Origin: Clostridiaceae bacterium
Lineage (GTDB): Bacteria > Bacillota > Clostridia > Saccharofermentanales > UBA5734
Direction: 5' to 3'
NCBI GenBank assembly: GCA_012727965.1
Contig: JAAYFZ010000188.1
Coordinates: 1-25,444 of the forward strand
Length of the DNA: 25,444 nucleotides
Shown: positions 14,813-22,547 of the stretch, piece by piece
Layout of the letters: each line of letters begins with the position of its first letter
Position numbering within the stretch: the stretch's first letter is position 1
Translations under genes and position numbers: made by a program
Notes under the pieces: model-generated
Databases searched by the model: none
What the model was told of the DNA's origin: nothing
The model's input: the letters and a program-made list of their open reading frames with translations, nothing else

Positions 14813-15715
14813 TTATTTCCACATTCCTAATACTTTGCTCTGGGCTTCTGACTCAATTTCAGTCAGGAGCTCTTTGTATTTGCGATCATCATTGTAGTGA
14901 ACAAAGTTTGCACAGCCTTCTGACAGAAGAAGAGCGCTGAAGAGGTCTGCTCTGATTGTTTTCTCGTTAATAGTCTGAGGTTGATTGAGCCATATATATC
15001 TGAGCGTACGGCCATACTGATCATGATCGTCATGGTCCTGTTCAAGATAAACTGTCTGATTCATCAGTATACTCTCAGTAAATGCATGAGCCTCCTCTGC
15101 GTAGAACTCTGCCTGTTTGCCGTCTTTTGCCAGTTCTGGTGTATCGACGCCGATCATACGGATCGTCTCGATTTCACCGTCTGATGTTCTGGCATGGATC
15201 GTATCGCCATCAACAACTTTTACAACCTCTGCAGCTTCAAATTTGATATTTGAAACAAGCTGCACATCACTGCTTGTTTTCGGCAGTACCTGAAGCTCAC
15301 CCTTGTAGCTGTCGACAATTCCACTGATAAGGTACTCATGATCTGTAATCAGCATAATCAGGTCCGTATTACTGTCCCGGTGGAAATAGACAGTGATCGA
15401 GCTGCTGTTGTCTGTCAGTATGGCCGAAGCATGACCACTGTCAAAACGCTTGATTTCTGATAGTACTCCTCTGATCTTAACTGATTGCCCGAGCATGTTC
15501 TCTCCGATCATTGATGTTTTCGTATCAGCTGCGAATTCATCGTTGCCGACAGCTTCTTGTTCAGCATGTGATGATTCAGTGCTAGAATCGACTATTGATA
15601 GTTCAGCATAATATTCGCTTGTATCTGAAATTGTATCAGTAAAAAAACAACCGCTGTTTGACACGGCTAATAAAATTACTAGTAAGGTGATGGTGGCTAT
15701 GCGTGAAAATTTCAT
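14813..15715 (-). CDS. Staphylococcal-nuclease-like lipoprotein with OB-fold-like insert
   Basis: 300-aa exported nuclease. The N-terminus is a signal peptide with a probable lipoprotein Cys23 (SNSGC; the -3 Asn is unusual, so plain secretion is possible). A Ser/Glu-rich linker is followed at about 68-155 by a beta-rich segment (GQSVKIRGVLSEIKRFDSG, then ITVYFHR and YLISGIVDSYKGELQVL) with the shape of an OB-fold nucleic-acid-binding domain. The thermonuclease domain spans about 160-300 and keeps the catalytic set: VVDGDTI (D169, D171), IRMIGVDTPE (R186, D191, T192, E194) and YGRTLRY (R236). It should cleave extracellular DNA/RNA with Ca2+. GAGGT lies 5 nt before the ATG. It sits convergent to the CoA-disulfide reductase and divergent from hcp. 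Confidence 0.92.
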   Translation of the reverse strand: MKFSRIATITLLVILLAVSNSGCFFTDTISDTSEYYAELSIVDSSTESSHAEQEAVGNDEFAADTKTSMIGENMLGQSVKIRGVLSEIKRFDSGHASAILTDNSSSITVYFHRDSNTDLIMLITDHEYLISGIVDSYKGELQVLPKTSSDVQLVSNIKFEAAEVVKVVDGDTIHARTSDGEIETIRMIGVDTPELAKDGKQAEFYAEEAHAFTESILMNQTVYLEQDHDDHDQYGRTLRYIWLNQPQTINEKTIRADLFSALLLSEGCANFVHYNDDRKYKELLTEIESEAQSKVLGMWK

Positions 15716-15793
15716 CTACTACCTCTTGATTATAATGATGAATACTAATATAACATAAATTGACTTCTCCTGAATTTAAGGCAGCCGCTATCA

Positions 15794-15802
15794 TGTTATA
15801 AT
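15794..15802 (+). promoter_or_regulatory. Extended -10 promoter of hcp
   Basis: TGTTATAAT is a perfect extended -10 (TGn plus TATAAT) about 98 nt upstream of the hcp ATG; no clear -35. It leaves a leader of roughly 90 nt. A TTGTGACG half-site resembling HcpR/CRP-type recognition occurs downstream at about 15878-15885, next to the ribosome site; with only one half present I do not call an operator. Confidence 0.55.
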
Positions 15803-15824
15803 CAGAGATAGATATATTTGACTT

Positions 15825-15857
15825 TGCAGCGCACTGAAATTTCAGTCTGGAGCTGCA
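15825..15857 (+). promoter_or_regulatory. Nested inverted repeat / hairpin in the hcp leader
   Basis: TGCAGC (15825-15830) pairs with GCTGCA (15852-15857), and inside is a perfect 14-nt palindrome ACTGAAATTTCAGT (15833-15846). As RNA this gives a 6-bp outer stem, a small internal loop and a 5-bp inner stem with AATT loop. It lies downstream of the inferred start point. There is no T-run, so it is not a terminator. It may be a roadblock operator or an RNA stability element; the sequence alone does not decide. Confidence 0.5.
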
Positions 15858-15899
15858 TAATCGCACAAGACCAATAATTGTGACGCAGGAGGACTTATT

Positions 15900-17522
15900 A
15901 TGAGTATGTTTTGTTATCAGTGTCAGGAAGCTGCCAAGGGTATCGGCTGTGATATCCGCGGTGTCTGCGGCAAGAGTGAGAGTACTGCTAAGATGCAGGA
16001 TCTTCTGATCTACACCCTTAAGGGCGCATCAGAAATTGTAATTAGGCGCGGTCTGGATGTAACTGGTTTAGGCAAGCTTAATTATGAGCTGGTCAACAGC
16101 CTCTTCATGACTATCACAAATGCGAATTTTGACGACGATGCCATCGATCGCCAGATCCGCAGGGTGATCGATCTGAGAAATGCTCTGGGAGCATCTACTG
16201 ATGGCCTGAATGAAGCTGCTGCCTATGAGGCAGGAGACCGTGAAACCATGCTGGCAAAAGCCGCCGAAATCGGTGTGCTTGCGACTGAAAATGAGGATGT
16301 CCGTTCACTGCGTGAGCTCGTCATTTATGGTCTAAAAGGCATGGCTGCGTATACAGAGCATGCCTACAATATCGGCAAAGAAAATAATGAGATCTATGCG
16401 TTTTTGTATGAAGCATTGGCAGCTACTCTCAATGATGGCTTAAGTGTAGATGATCTGGTGGCTCTTACTCTAAAAACCGGTCAGTTTGGTGTGGCCGCGA
16501 TGGCGCTTCTCGATGAAGCTAATACATCAAAATACGGCAATCCTGAAATTACAGAAGTTAATATCGGCGTGCGTGGTAATCCTGCTATCCTGATTTCAGG
16601 CCATGATCTTACTGATATGGAACAGCTGCTTGAACAGACTAAGGGAACAGGTGTTGATGTTTATACTCATAGTGAAATGCTGCCGGCAAACTATTATCCA
16701 GCCTTCAAAAAATATGACAATTTCGTCGGCAACTACGGTAATGCCTGGTGGAAGCAGACTTCTGAATTTACCAGCTTCAACGGGCCTGTACTCTTCACTA
16801 CAAACTGTATTGTTCCACCGAAATCTGAAGCACTGAAGAATAAGATATTCACGACTGGTGCTGCCGGATTCCCTGGTTGTATTCATATTGAAGCAGACGA
16901 GAACGGCAAGAAGGATTTCTCGGCTATTATCGAAATGGCCAAAACCTTGCCAGCACCTACTGAGATCGAGAATGGCACTATCATTGGCGGTTTTGCACAT
17001 GAGCAGGTATTTGCTCTGGCTGACAAGGTTGTCGATGCTGTTAAATCAGGTGCGATCAAGAAGTTCTTCGTTATGGCCGGCTGTGATGGCCGAATGAAGT
17101 CCAGAGAGTATTACACTGAATTTGCTGCTGCTCTGCCAAAAGATACAGTCATACTGACTGCCGGTTGTGCCAAGTACAGATATAATAAGCTTAATCTCGG
17201 TGATATAGGCGGCATCCCGCGTGTACTAGATGCTGGACAGTGCAATGACAGTTATTCACTGGCATTGATAGCTCTTAAGCTTGCTGAAGTATTTGGCGTC
17301 GAGAGCGTAAATGATCTGCCTATTGCCTATAATATTGCCTGGTATGAGCAAAAAGCAGTTATTGTACTTCTGGCACTGCTCTATCTTGGAGTCAAGAATA
17401 TTCATCTAGGACCGACACTGCCTGCTTTCCTGTCGGCAAATGTAGCCAAGGTTCTGGTAGAGAACTTCGGTATTGCAGGTATCGGAACTGTCGAGGATGA
17501 TATTGAGCTGTTCATGAGCTAA
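15900..17522 (+). CDS. hcp: Hydroxylamine reductase / hybrid cluster protein (prismane)
   Basis: 540-aa cytoplasmic iron-sulfur protein. The N-terminal cubane ligands are C5-x2-C8-x8-C17-x5-C23, the spacing of class I Hcp of strict anaerobes. The hybrid-cluster ligands are recognisable: His in ISGHDLTDMEQ, Cys in TTNCIVPP, GFPGCIH, GCDGRM/GCAKYRYN and DAGQCND. The protein reduces NO to N2O and/or hydroxylamine to ammonia, and in other bacteria is linked to S-nitrosylation control. AGGAGG lies 7 nt before the ATG. It is monocistronic: an extended -10 promoter is upstream and a strong terminator follows directly. No hcr reductase gene is beside it. With fprA in the same window it forms a second NO-defence activity. 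Confidence 0.98.
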   Translation: MSMFCYQCQEAAKGIGCDIRGVCGKSESTAKMQDLLIYTLKGASEIVIRRGLDVTGLGKLNYELVNSLFMTITNANFDDDAIDRQIRRVIDLRNALGASTDGLNEAAAYEAGDRETMLAKAAEIGVLATENEDVRSLRELVIYGLKGMAAYTEHAYNIGKENNEIYAFLYEALAATLNDGLSVDDLVALTLKTGQFGVAAMALLDEANTSKYGNPEITEVNIGVRGNPAILISGHDLTDMEQLLEQTKGTGVDVYTHSEMLPANYYPAFKKYDNFVGNYGNAWWKQTSEFTSFNGPVLFTTNCIVPPKSEALKNKIFTTGAAGFPGCIHIEADENGKKDFSAIIEMAKTLPAPTEIENGTIIGGFAHEQVFALADKVVDAVKSGAIKKFFVMAGCDGRMKSREYYTEFAAALPKDTVILTAGCAKYRYNKLNLGDIGGIPRVLDAGQCNDSYSLALIALKLAEVFGVESVNDLPIAYNIAWYEQKAVIVLLALLYLGVKNIHLGPTLPAFLSANVAKVLVENFGIAGIGTVEDDIELFMS

Positions 17523-17558
17523 TTACATTAATAGTTCTTAATAACCATCATAGAATAA

Positions 17559-17603
17559 AAAACACCCTGATAAGATTCAATATAATTCTTATCAGGGTGT
17601 TTT
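17559..17603. terminator. Bidirectional Rho-independent terminator between hcp and the EamA gene
   Basis: A perfect 17-bp inverted repeat (AAAACACCCTGATAAGA and its complement) with an 11-nt loop. The arms end in A-run on the left and T-run on the right, so it can stop transcripts from hcp on the plus strand and from the EamA gene on the minus strand, whose stop codon lies at its edge. Confidence 0.95.
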
Positions 17604-18571
17604 CATTTTGCAACAATAGAATCGGCTGTCTGGGCTCGTTTCTTGCTGCGATCTGCTGCTGCCTCGCCGAAATAGGCAGCACCTAGTATCAATAGGCCGC
17701 CGACTGTTTGTAACGGTCCGGGGATCTCGCTTAAGAATATTACGGCAAAAAGGATAGCGAACAAAGGATCGATATAGCTGAGTATCGCGATGCTCTGAGC
17801 TTTTACCAACAGTGCTGAAGAGAAATAAATGAAATAGGCTAGCCCTGTATGTATTACTCCAAGAATAAGAAGCAAGACGAAGCCCTTGGTCTGTAAATTA
17901 ACTAATTGATCGAAACCAACAGTGAGCGCAACATATGGCAGTAGGATAACCATACCAGATACAAGTTGAATCTGAGTCATTTCGAGACCAGGGAAATTGC
18001 CGACACTCTTAGTGATCAGGATTACAGAAGCGTAGAGCAGGGCGGCAGCAAGGCCATAACCTATGCCAATAAGCCCCTGAAACGATGTGACCCTGTCAAT
18101 TACTGAACTGCTTGTTGTTAGCTCGCCGGCTATTGTCATAGCCAGGCCGGTCAGAGCGATCAAGACCGCATAGAGACGATGGCGATCAAGCTTCTCTTTT
18201 AGAACTAGCGGCGACAACAGAATGATAAAAACAGGCGCGAAGTAATAACTTACTGTTGCGACTGCGATACTTGTATATCTATAAGCCTGGAAAAGGAAAA
18301 TCCAATTAAAACCGATCGCAATTCCAGAAATGATCAGGCGAATCAGCTTATTGCGGCCATAGTCAGCAAGGCGGAAGCGATCAGCTTGCTTGCGTCCTTT
18401 TAGTCTGCCGCGAATTAAGATCAGGACAAGCAAAAAAGCACTGCCGAAGACCGCCCTGGCTAGCGCTATCTGGCTGGACTGGGCATCTATAGAGCGGACA
18501 AAAAGTCCGATGCTGCCAAAAATCATCATTGACAGGATTATGCCGGCTTTTCCCATAGTGTTATTTTTCAT
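17603..18571 (-). CDS. EamA/DMT-superfamily permease
   Basis: 322-aa inner-membrane protein with about ten hydrophobic helices arranged as two EamA repeats (about 8-145 and 165-300). Landmarks are ALARAVFGSAFLL in the first half and SYIDPLFAILFAVIFLSEIPG in the second, the usual end of the EamA domain. This family exports amino acids and other metabolites, but the substrate is not evident. The chosen ATG at 18571 lacks a good ribosome site; the alternative Met at residue 6 is not better. It has no cotranscribed neighbour and ends in the terminator shared with hcp. The tail (ADRSKKRAQTADS) is positively charged, consistent with a cytoplasmic C-terminus. Confidence 0.92.
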   Translation of the reverse strand: MKNNTMGKAGIILSMMIFGSIGLFVRSIDAQSSQIALARAVFGSAFLLVLILIRGRLKGRKQADRFRLADYGRNKLIRLIISGIAIGFNWIFLFQAYRYTSIAVATVSYYFAPVFIILLSPLVLKEKLDRHRLYAVLIALTGLAMTIAGELTTSSSVIDRVTSFQGLIGIGYGLAAALLYASVILITKSVGNFPGLEMTQIQLVSGMVILLPYVALTVGFDQLVNLQTKGFVLLLILGVIHTGLAYFIYFSSALLVKAQSIAILSYIDPLFAILFAVIFLSEIPGPLQTVGGLLILGAAYFGEAAADRSKKRAQTADSIVAK

Positions 18572-18625
18572 TTGTTCATCATACCAATTGTTTTTGTAAT
18601 TAACAATCCACTACAGGCATAAGAT

Positions 18626-18690
18626 ATAACATGCTTTTTACACAGGTTTGATTTGCGAATAACACATCCTCCTTAACAATCAGATAGAAT
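18626..18690 (+). promoter_or_regulatory. Candidate PhoP-type box and promoter of the pst operon
   Basis: Upstream of pstS, ATAACA (18626), TTTACA (18637), TTGATT (18648) and ATAACA (18659) start exactly 11 bp apart. PhoP boxes of Firmicutes are direct TT(A/C/T)ACA repeats with this period. A further TTAACA (18673) is out of phase by 3 bp. A -10-like TAGAAT (18685-18690) follows about 20 nt after the last phased repeat, and there is no normal -35, as expected when PhoP supplies contacts. TTTACA is a full match, the two ATAACA have one mismatch each, and TTGATT is poor. Confidence 0.5.
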
Positions 18691-18737
18691 GCAGATGTGA
18701 ACAAGAAAGTAAGAAAAAATTAGGAGGAAAAAATAGA

Positions 18738-19772
18738 ATGGTTAAGAAATTTATCGCGATTCTGATGGCCACAGGCTTACTCATATCAGCTGCTGCCTGT
18801 GCAGGTGAAGCAGCAACCGACAATACCGATGCTGCCGGAACAACCAAGGGCGCTGAACAGTCATCGCAGAATGAAGGAACCGACGCTGGTGCTGCTGAAC
18901 TTGAAGGCGCAGTTATCGTCGATGGTTCGGGTACAGTTTACCCGCTGATGGCACATATCGCTGAGAAGTACATGACCGAGGTGCAGCCGAATGTTAGCGT
19001 TCAGGTAGGACGTGCAGGCTCAAGTGCTGGTTTCAAGAAATTTATCCCAGGTGAAACAGACTTCTCAGATGCTTCAAGAGCTATCAAGGATGAAGAGATC
19101 GCTCAGCTCGAGGAACAAGGGCTGAAAATGGGTGAAGATGTCATGGAGATCAAGCTAGCTCTCGATGGACTGACTATGGTTATTAACAAAGATAATGACT
19201 GGGCAGCAGAAATGACTCAGGATGAAGTTGTTAAAATGTATCTGTCTGGCAGCTACAATGCCGAGGACAAAGTAAAATGGTCTGATATTCGTTCTGAATG
19301 GCCGGCCGAGGAGATCGCCTTCTATGGCCCTAACGAGAACCATGGTACCTACGAATTCTTCTATGAGAAGATTCTTGACGAACAGGATATGGTTAAAACA
19401 GTAAATCTGCAGCAGGAATATTCAACGCTGGTTGACCTGGTCGCAAATGATAAAAATGCAATCGCTTTCTTCGGATTTGGCTACTATGTTTCTAATACCG
19501 ATAAACTTACAGCGGTAAAAGTCGACTTCGGCAGTGGTCCTGTTGAACCAACACTTGAGACAATTGGCGAGGATCTGCCCTATGCAGGATTCACCAGACC
19601 AGTATTCACATATGTCAATCTCAAGTACGCAAGAGAAAAAGCCCAGGTTCTTGATTTCGCTAAATATGTAGTTGAAAAAGGTGCTTCTGAGCTGGCAGGT
19701 GCTAATGGCTTCGCACCGTTACCGGCAGACCAGTATGCAGCATACCTGGCAGAGCTGGAGAAAATCGGCTGA
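18738..19772 (+). CDS. pstS: Phosphate-binding lipoprotein PstS
   Basis: 344-aa extracellular phosphate receptor of the PstSCAB importer. A signal peptide ends at Cys21 (SAAAC; lipobox without the usual Leu at -3), then a short Ala/Thr/Glu-rich linker. The phosphate-binding segments are visible: VDGSGTVYPL (about 62), GRAGSSAGFKKF (about 94), FSDASRAIKDEE and, later, NENHGTYEFFYE. AGGAGG lies 10 nt before the ATG. It is the first gene of the pst group and is separated from pstC by 136 bp containing a stable hairpin, an arrangement that favours more binding protein than membrane subunits. Expression under phosphate limitation is suggested by the Pho-like repeats upstream. Confidence 0.95.
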   Translation: MVKKFIAILMATGLLISAAACAGEAATDNTDAAGTTKGAEQSSQNEGTDAGAAELEGAVIVDGSGTVYPLMAHIAEKYMTEVQPNVSVQVGRAGSSAGFKKFIPGETDFSDASRAIKDEEIAQLEEQGLKMGEDVMEIKLALDGLTMVINKDNDWAAEMTQDEVVKMYLSGSYNAEDKVKWSDIRSEWPAEEIAFYGPNENHGTYEFFYEKILDEQDMVKTVNLQQEYSTLVDLVANDKNAIAFFGFGYYVSNTDKLTAVKVDFGSGPVEPTLETIGEDLPYAGFTRPVFTYVNLKYAREKAQVLDFAKYVVEKGASELAGANGFAPLPADQYAAYLAELEKIG

Positions 19773-19848
19773 GTCCGTAAACTCTGTCAGAGGCTGATCG
19801 ATCAGGAATAGACATAAGGTCTATGACTGAAATGATAGGTAATACAAA

Positions 19849-19884
19849 AGGCAGGATGAGAGAAGAACATCTCTCATTTTGCCT
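19849..19884 (+). other. Intercistronic hairpin between pstS and pstC
   Basis: A 15-bp stem (two G-T pairs) with loop AGAACA: the left arm 19849-19863 pairs with 19870-19884. No T-run follows, so readthrough is expected. It probably protects the 3' end of pstS mRNA or attenuates expression of the membrane genes. The rest of this 136-bp gap also holds a palindrome CTGATCGATCAG (19794-19805) and a 6-bp hairpin ATAGAC/GTCTAT (19808-19824). Confidence 0.65.
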
Positions 19885-19908
19885 ATGTATGCGAGGAGAT
19901 GCTTATAG

Positions 19909-20847
19909 ATGAAGAAAATCAACAAGCCTGTCTGGGCTTTGCCGATTAACAGCAAGCTTATAAGAAGTGGGCTCAGCCGCAAGGGCTATGAAAAATATAT
20001 ACCATACATATTTCTGCTGGCTGCTTCCGTTTCAGTTATCACAACTGTTGGGATCGTTCTGACACTTGCCGGGGATGCGCTGCAGTTTTTTCGACAGGTC
20101 TCGCTTAGGGAAATACTAAGCACTGAACTGGCACCGTTGCGAGCAAGTCCTGCTTTTGGCTTCTTGCCGATAATAAGCGGTACAATAATTACTTCTGTTA
20201 TAGCAATGCTTGTGGCGGCACCGACCGGCTTAATGGCCGCGATGTATCTTAGTGAGTTCGCCTCAGACCGTACCAGAAAACTTCTGAAGCCAGTGATCGA
20301 GGTCCTGGCCGGCATACCAACGATCGTTTACGGATTTTTCGCATATTCATTTGTCACGCCAGTTCTGACGAAGCTGATTCCGACTTTGGGCGCGAAGAAT
20401 GCTCTAAGTCCTGGAATAGTAATGGGAATAATGATAATACCGATGGTAACATCTCTATCGGAAGATGCCATGAGCTCTGTACCGGATGCGCTTAGGGAAG
20501 GTGCTTTGGCGCTCGGTTCAACACGACTTGAGACCACACTTAACGTTGTTTTCCCGGCAGCACTATCAGGTATTATCGCTTCGCTGGTCTTAGGAGTCTC
20601 AAGGGCTGTTGGTGAAACAATGATTGTTGCCATAGCCAGTGGCAGTTCCAAAAATTTCACGCTGGATATAACACAGTCGATGCAGACAATGACAGGATAT
20701 ATCGTTGAATTTACCAGCGGTGATGCCGGCAGCGGTACGGTCGGCTATTACAGTCTCTATGCAGTGGGTTTGATTTTGTTCATTTTTACACTGCTCCTAA
20801 ATGTGGCGGCGCAGAAAATATCCAAAAGATTCAAAGAGGAATATTAA
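19909..20847 (+). CDS. pstC: Phosphate ABC transporter permease PstC
   Basis: 312-aa membrane subunit with about six helices. The N-terminal ~35 residues are cytoplasmic and basic; the first helix is near 40-62. PstC landmarks include PIISGTIITSVIAMLVAAPTG, EVLAGIPTIVYGFFA and the coupling loop DALREGALALGSTRLETT, then SRAVGETMIVAIASG. GAGGAG lies 10 nt before the ATG. The gene ends 1 bp before pstA begins. Confidence 0.96.
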   Translation: MKKINKPVWALPINSKLIRSGLSRKGYEKYIPYIFLLAASVSVITTVGIVLTLAGDALQFFRQVSLREILSTELAPLRASPAFGFLPIISGTIITSVIAMLVAAPTGLMAAMYLSEFASDRTRKLLKPVIEVLAGIPTIVYGFFAYSFVTPVLTKLIPTLGAKNALSPGIVMGIMIIPMVTSLSEDAMSSVPDALREGALALGSTRLETTLNVVFPAALSGIIASLVLGVSRAVGETMIVAIASGSSKNFTLDITQSMQTMTGYIVEFTSGDAGSGTVGYYSLYAVGLILFIFTLLLNVAAQKISKRFKEEY

Positions 20848-20848
20848 T

Positions 20849-21718
20849 ATGCAATTTGATGAGAAGAGACTTAATCGGCGAATATTTCTTAACCATGCAG
20901 CTAGAGGCCTGTTCCTATTGTCGACGCTGTTTGCTCTCTTAGTGTTAGCTGTTCTTATATACAGGATTGCCAAGGACAGTATTGGCTGGCTCAATATTGA
21001 CTTCATCAAGCGAAATCTCTCTATCTTTCCGGAAAAAGCCGGCATCAAAGGTCCGATTATTGGCTCATTACTGCTGATGACCGTAGTAATTCCAATTACT
21101 GTAATTATTGGTGTAGCTACAGCTGTATATCTTGAAGAATTTGCCAAAAAAGGCAGAATCCATAGACTGATTCAGACGAATATCTCAAACTTATCAGGTG
21201 TTCCCTCAGTAATTTTCGGATTGCTTGGTCTGACACTTTTTGGCAGAGTTCTAGGACTTGGTTCAAGCATACTCGCTGGCGGTCTGACGATGTCACTGCT
21301 TGTTCTGCCAATAGTAGTTGTAGCTTCTCAAGAAGCCGTAAGAGCTGTACCAGGCTACCTGCGTGACGCTTCGTATGCCTTGGGAGCTACGCAGTGGACT
21401 ACAATCTGGCGGGTCGTTCTGCCTGCTGCCTTGCCTGGCATTTTGACGGGCACGATTCTAGCGATTTCACGTGCGATCGGGGAGACAGCTCCGCTGGTAG
21501 TTCTAGGAATACCAATGCTTATTATGAAAATACCAACGAGTATATTCGACGATTTCACCGCACTACCGATACAGATCTATTATTGGACACTTGATACCGT
21601 ACTGACAGCTGAATATGCCAATCTGGCTGCCGCCGCGATTGTAGTTCTGATGATAATGCTGCTCACACTAAATATGACTGCAGTTCTGATAAGAAACAAG
21701 TTCCAGCGAAAATTCTAG
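20849..21718 (+). CDS. pstA: Phosphate ABC transporter permease PstA
   Basis: 289-aa membrane subunit, partner of PstC. The open frame extends back to 20801 inside pstC, but the ATG at 20849 has AGAGGA 8 nt upstream, one base after the pstC stop, so that start is used (MQFDEKRLNRR). About six helices; family landmarks are IIGSLLLMTVVIPITV, NLSGVPSVIFGLLGL, the coupling loop YLRDASYALGATQWTT and SRAIGETAPLVVLG. Directly followed by pstB after 37 bp. Confidence 0.95.
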   Translation: MQFDEKRLNRRIFLNHAARGLFLLSTLFALLVLAVLIYRIAKDSIGWLNIDFIKRNLSIFPEKAGIKGPIIGSLLLMTVVIPITVIIGVATAVYLEEFAKKGRIHRLIQTNISNLSGVPSVIFGLLGLTLFGRVLGLGSSILAGGLTMSLLVLPIVVVASQEAVRAVPGYLRDASYALGATQWTTIWRVVLPAALPGILTGTILAISRAIGETAPLVVLGIPMLIMKIPTSIFDDFTALPIQIYYWTLDTVLTAEYANLAAAAIVVLMIMLLTLNMTAVLIRNKFQRKF

Positions 21719-21755
21719 AAAGTTTTGGCAAGTATATGATGCAGAGGTTATCTAA

Positions 21756-22541
21756 ATGATAAATGATACTAAGATTATTACAGATACAGAAGCAGTTTTT
21801 GAAGCAAAAAACCTTGATCTCTGGTATGGCAGTCATCAGGCACTCAAATCAATAAATCTTAAGATTGATAAAAAGCAGGTCACGTCGATTATTGGTCCAT
21901 CTGGCTGTGGGAAATCTACATTTCTCAAACTGATGAATCTGATGGTGACTTTGATTCCTTCTGTTAAGACAGAGGGTGAGCTGCTCTATCATGGCAAAAA
22001 TATTCTAGATAGATCAATCAGGGCAGAGGAGCTGAGAACGCGAGTGGGAATGGTTTTTCAAAAACCCAATCCTTTTCCCAAGACCATATTTGAAAATGTT
22101 GTTTATGGTCCTCGTAGACATGGTATTAGAAATAAAAAACAGCTCATGGAAATTGCAGAAAAAAGCTTGATTGACGCAGCACTTTGGGATGAGGTCAAGG
22201 ACAGGCTTCATACCAGTGCCTATGGTTTATCCGGTGGTCAGCAACAGAGATTGTGCATTGCACGCTGTCTGGCTGTTGAGCCTGATGTTCTGCTGCTTGA
22301 CGAACCAACATCAGCACTTGACCCAGTTGCTTCTTATCGAGTTGAAGACCTCATAGTAAGACTTAAACAAGATTATACGATTATTATTGTCACACATTCT
22401 ATGCAGCAAGCTAGCCGCATTTCCGACAAAACGGCCTTCTTTTTATCCGGAGAGGTTGTCGAATATGATCGCACAGAAACTATTTTTTCTAACCCTGCTG
22501 ATCAGAGAACTGACAATTATGTCACAGGTAGATTTGGCTAA
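21756..22541 (+). CDS. pstB: Phosphate ABC transporter ATPase PstB
   Basis: 261-aa ATP-hydrolysing subunit. Walker A GPSGCGKST (about residues 48-56), Q-loop MVFQKPNPFP, signature LSGGQQQR, Walker B VLLLDEPTSALDP and H-loop VTHSMQQA are all intact. The FQKPNPFP and DEPTSALDP strings are characteristic of PstB. AGAGG lies 8 nt before the ATG. It ends the pst group; the next gene is on the opposite strand 6 bp later, so phoU is absent from its usual place. No terminator is visible. Confidence 0.97.
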   Translation: MINDTKIITDTEAVFEAKNLDLWYGSHQALKSINLKIDKKQVTSIIGPSGCGKSTFLKLMNLMVTLIPSVKTEGELLYHGKNILDRSIRAEELRTRVGMVFQKPNPFPKTIFENVVYGPRRHGIRNKKQLMEIAEKSLIDAALWDEVKDRLHTSAYGLSGGQQQRLCIARCLAVEPDVLLLDEPTSALDPVASYRVEDLIVRLKQDYTIIIVTHSMQQASRISDKTAFFLSGEVVEYDRTETIFSNPADQRTDNYVTGRFG

Positions 22542-22547
22542 AATATA

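Noticed and set aside
19070..19110. PstS phosphate loop (AGSSAGF) as an unusual binding site
   Set aside because: PstS proteins vary between GSSGG- and SGTGGGF-like forms; this sequence is within that range.
19986..20660. Long antisense open frames inside pstC (109 and 110 aa)
   Set aside because: They lie opposite a clear PstC gene, have Ser/Ile/Thr-rich composition typical of reverse-strand reading, and no ribosome sites.
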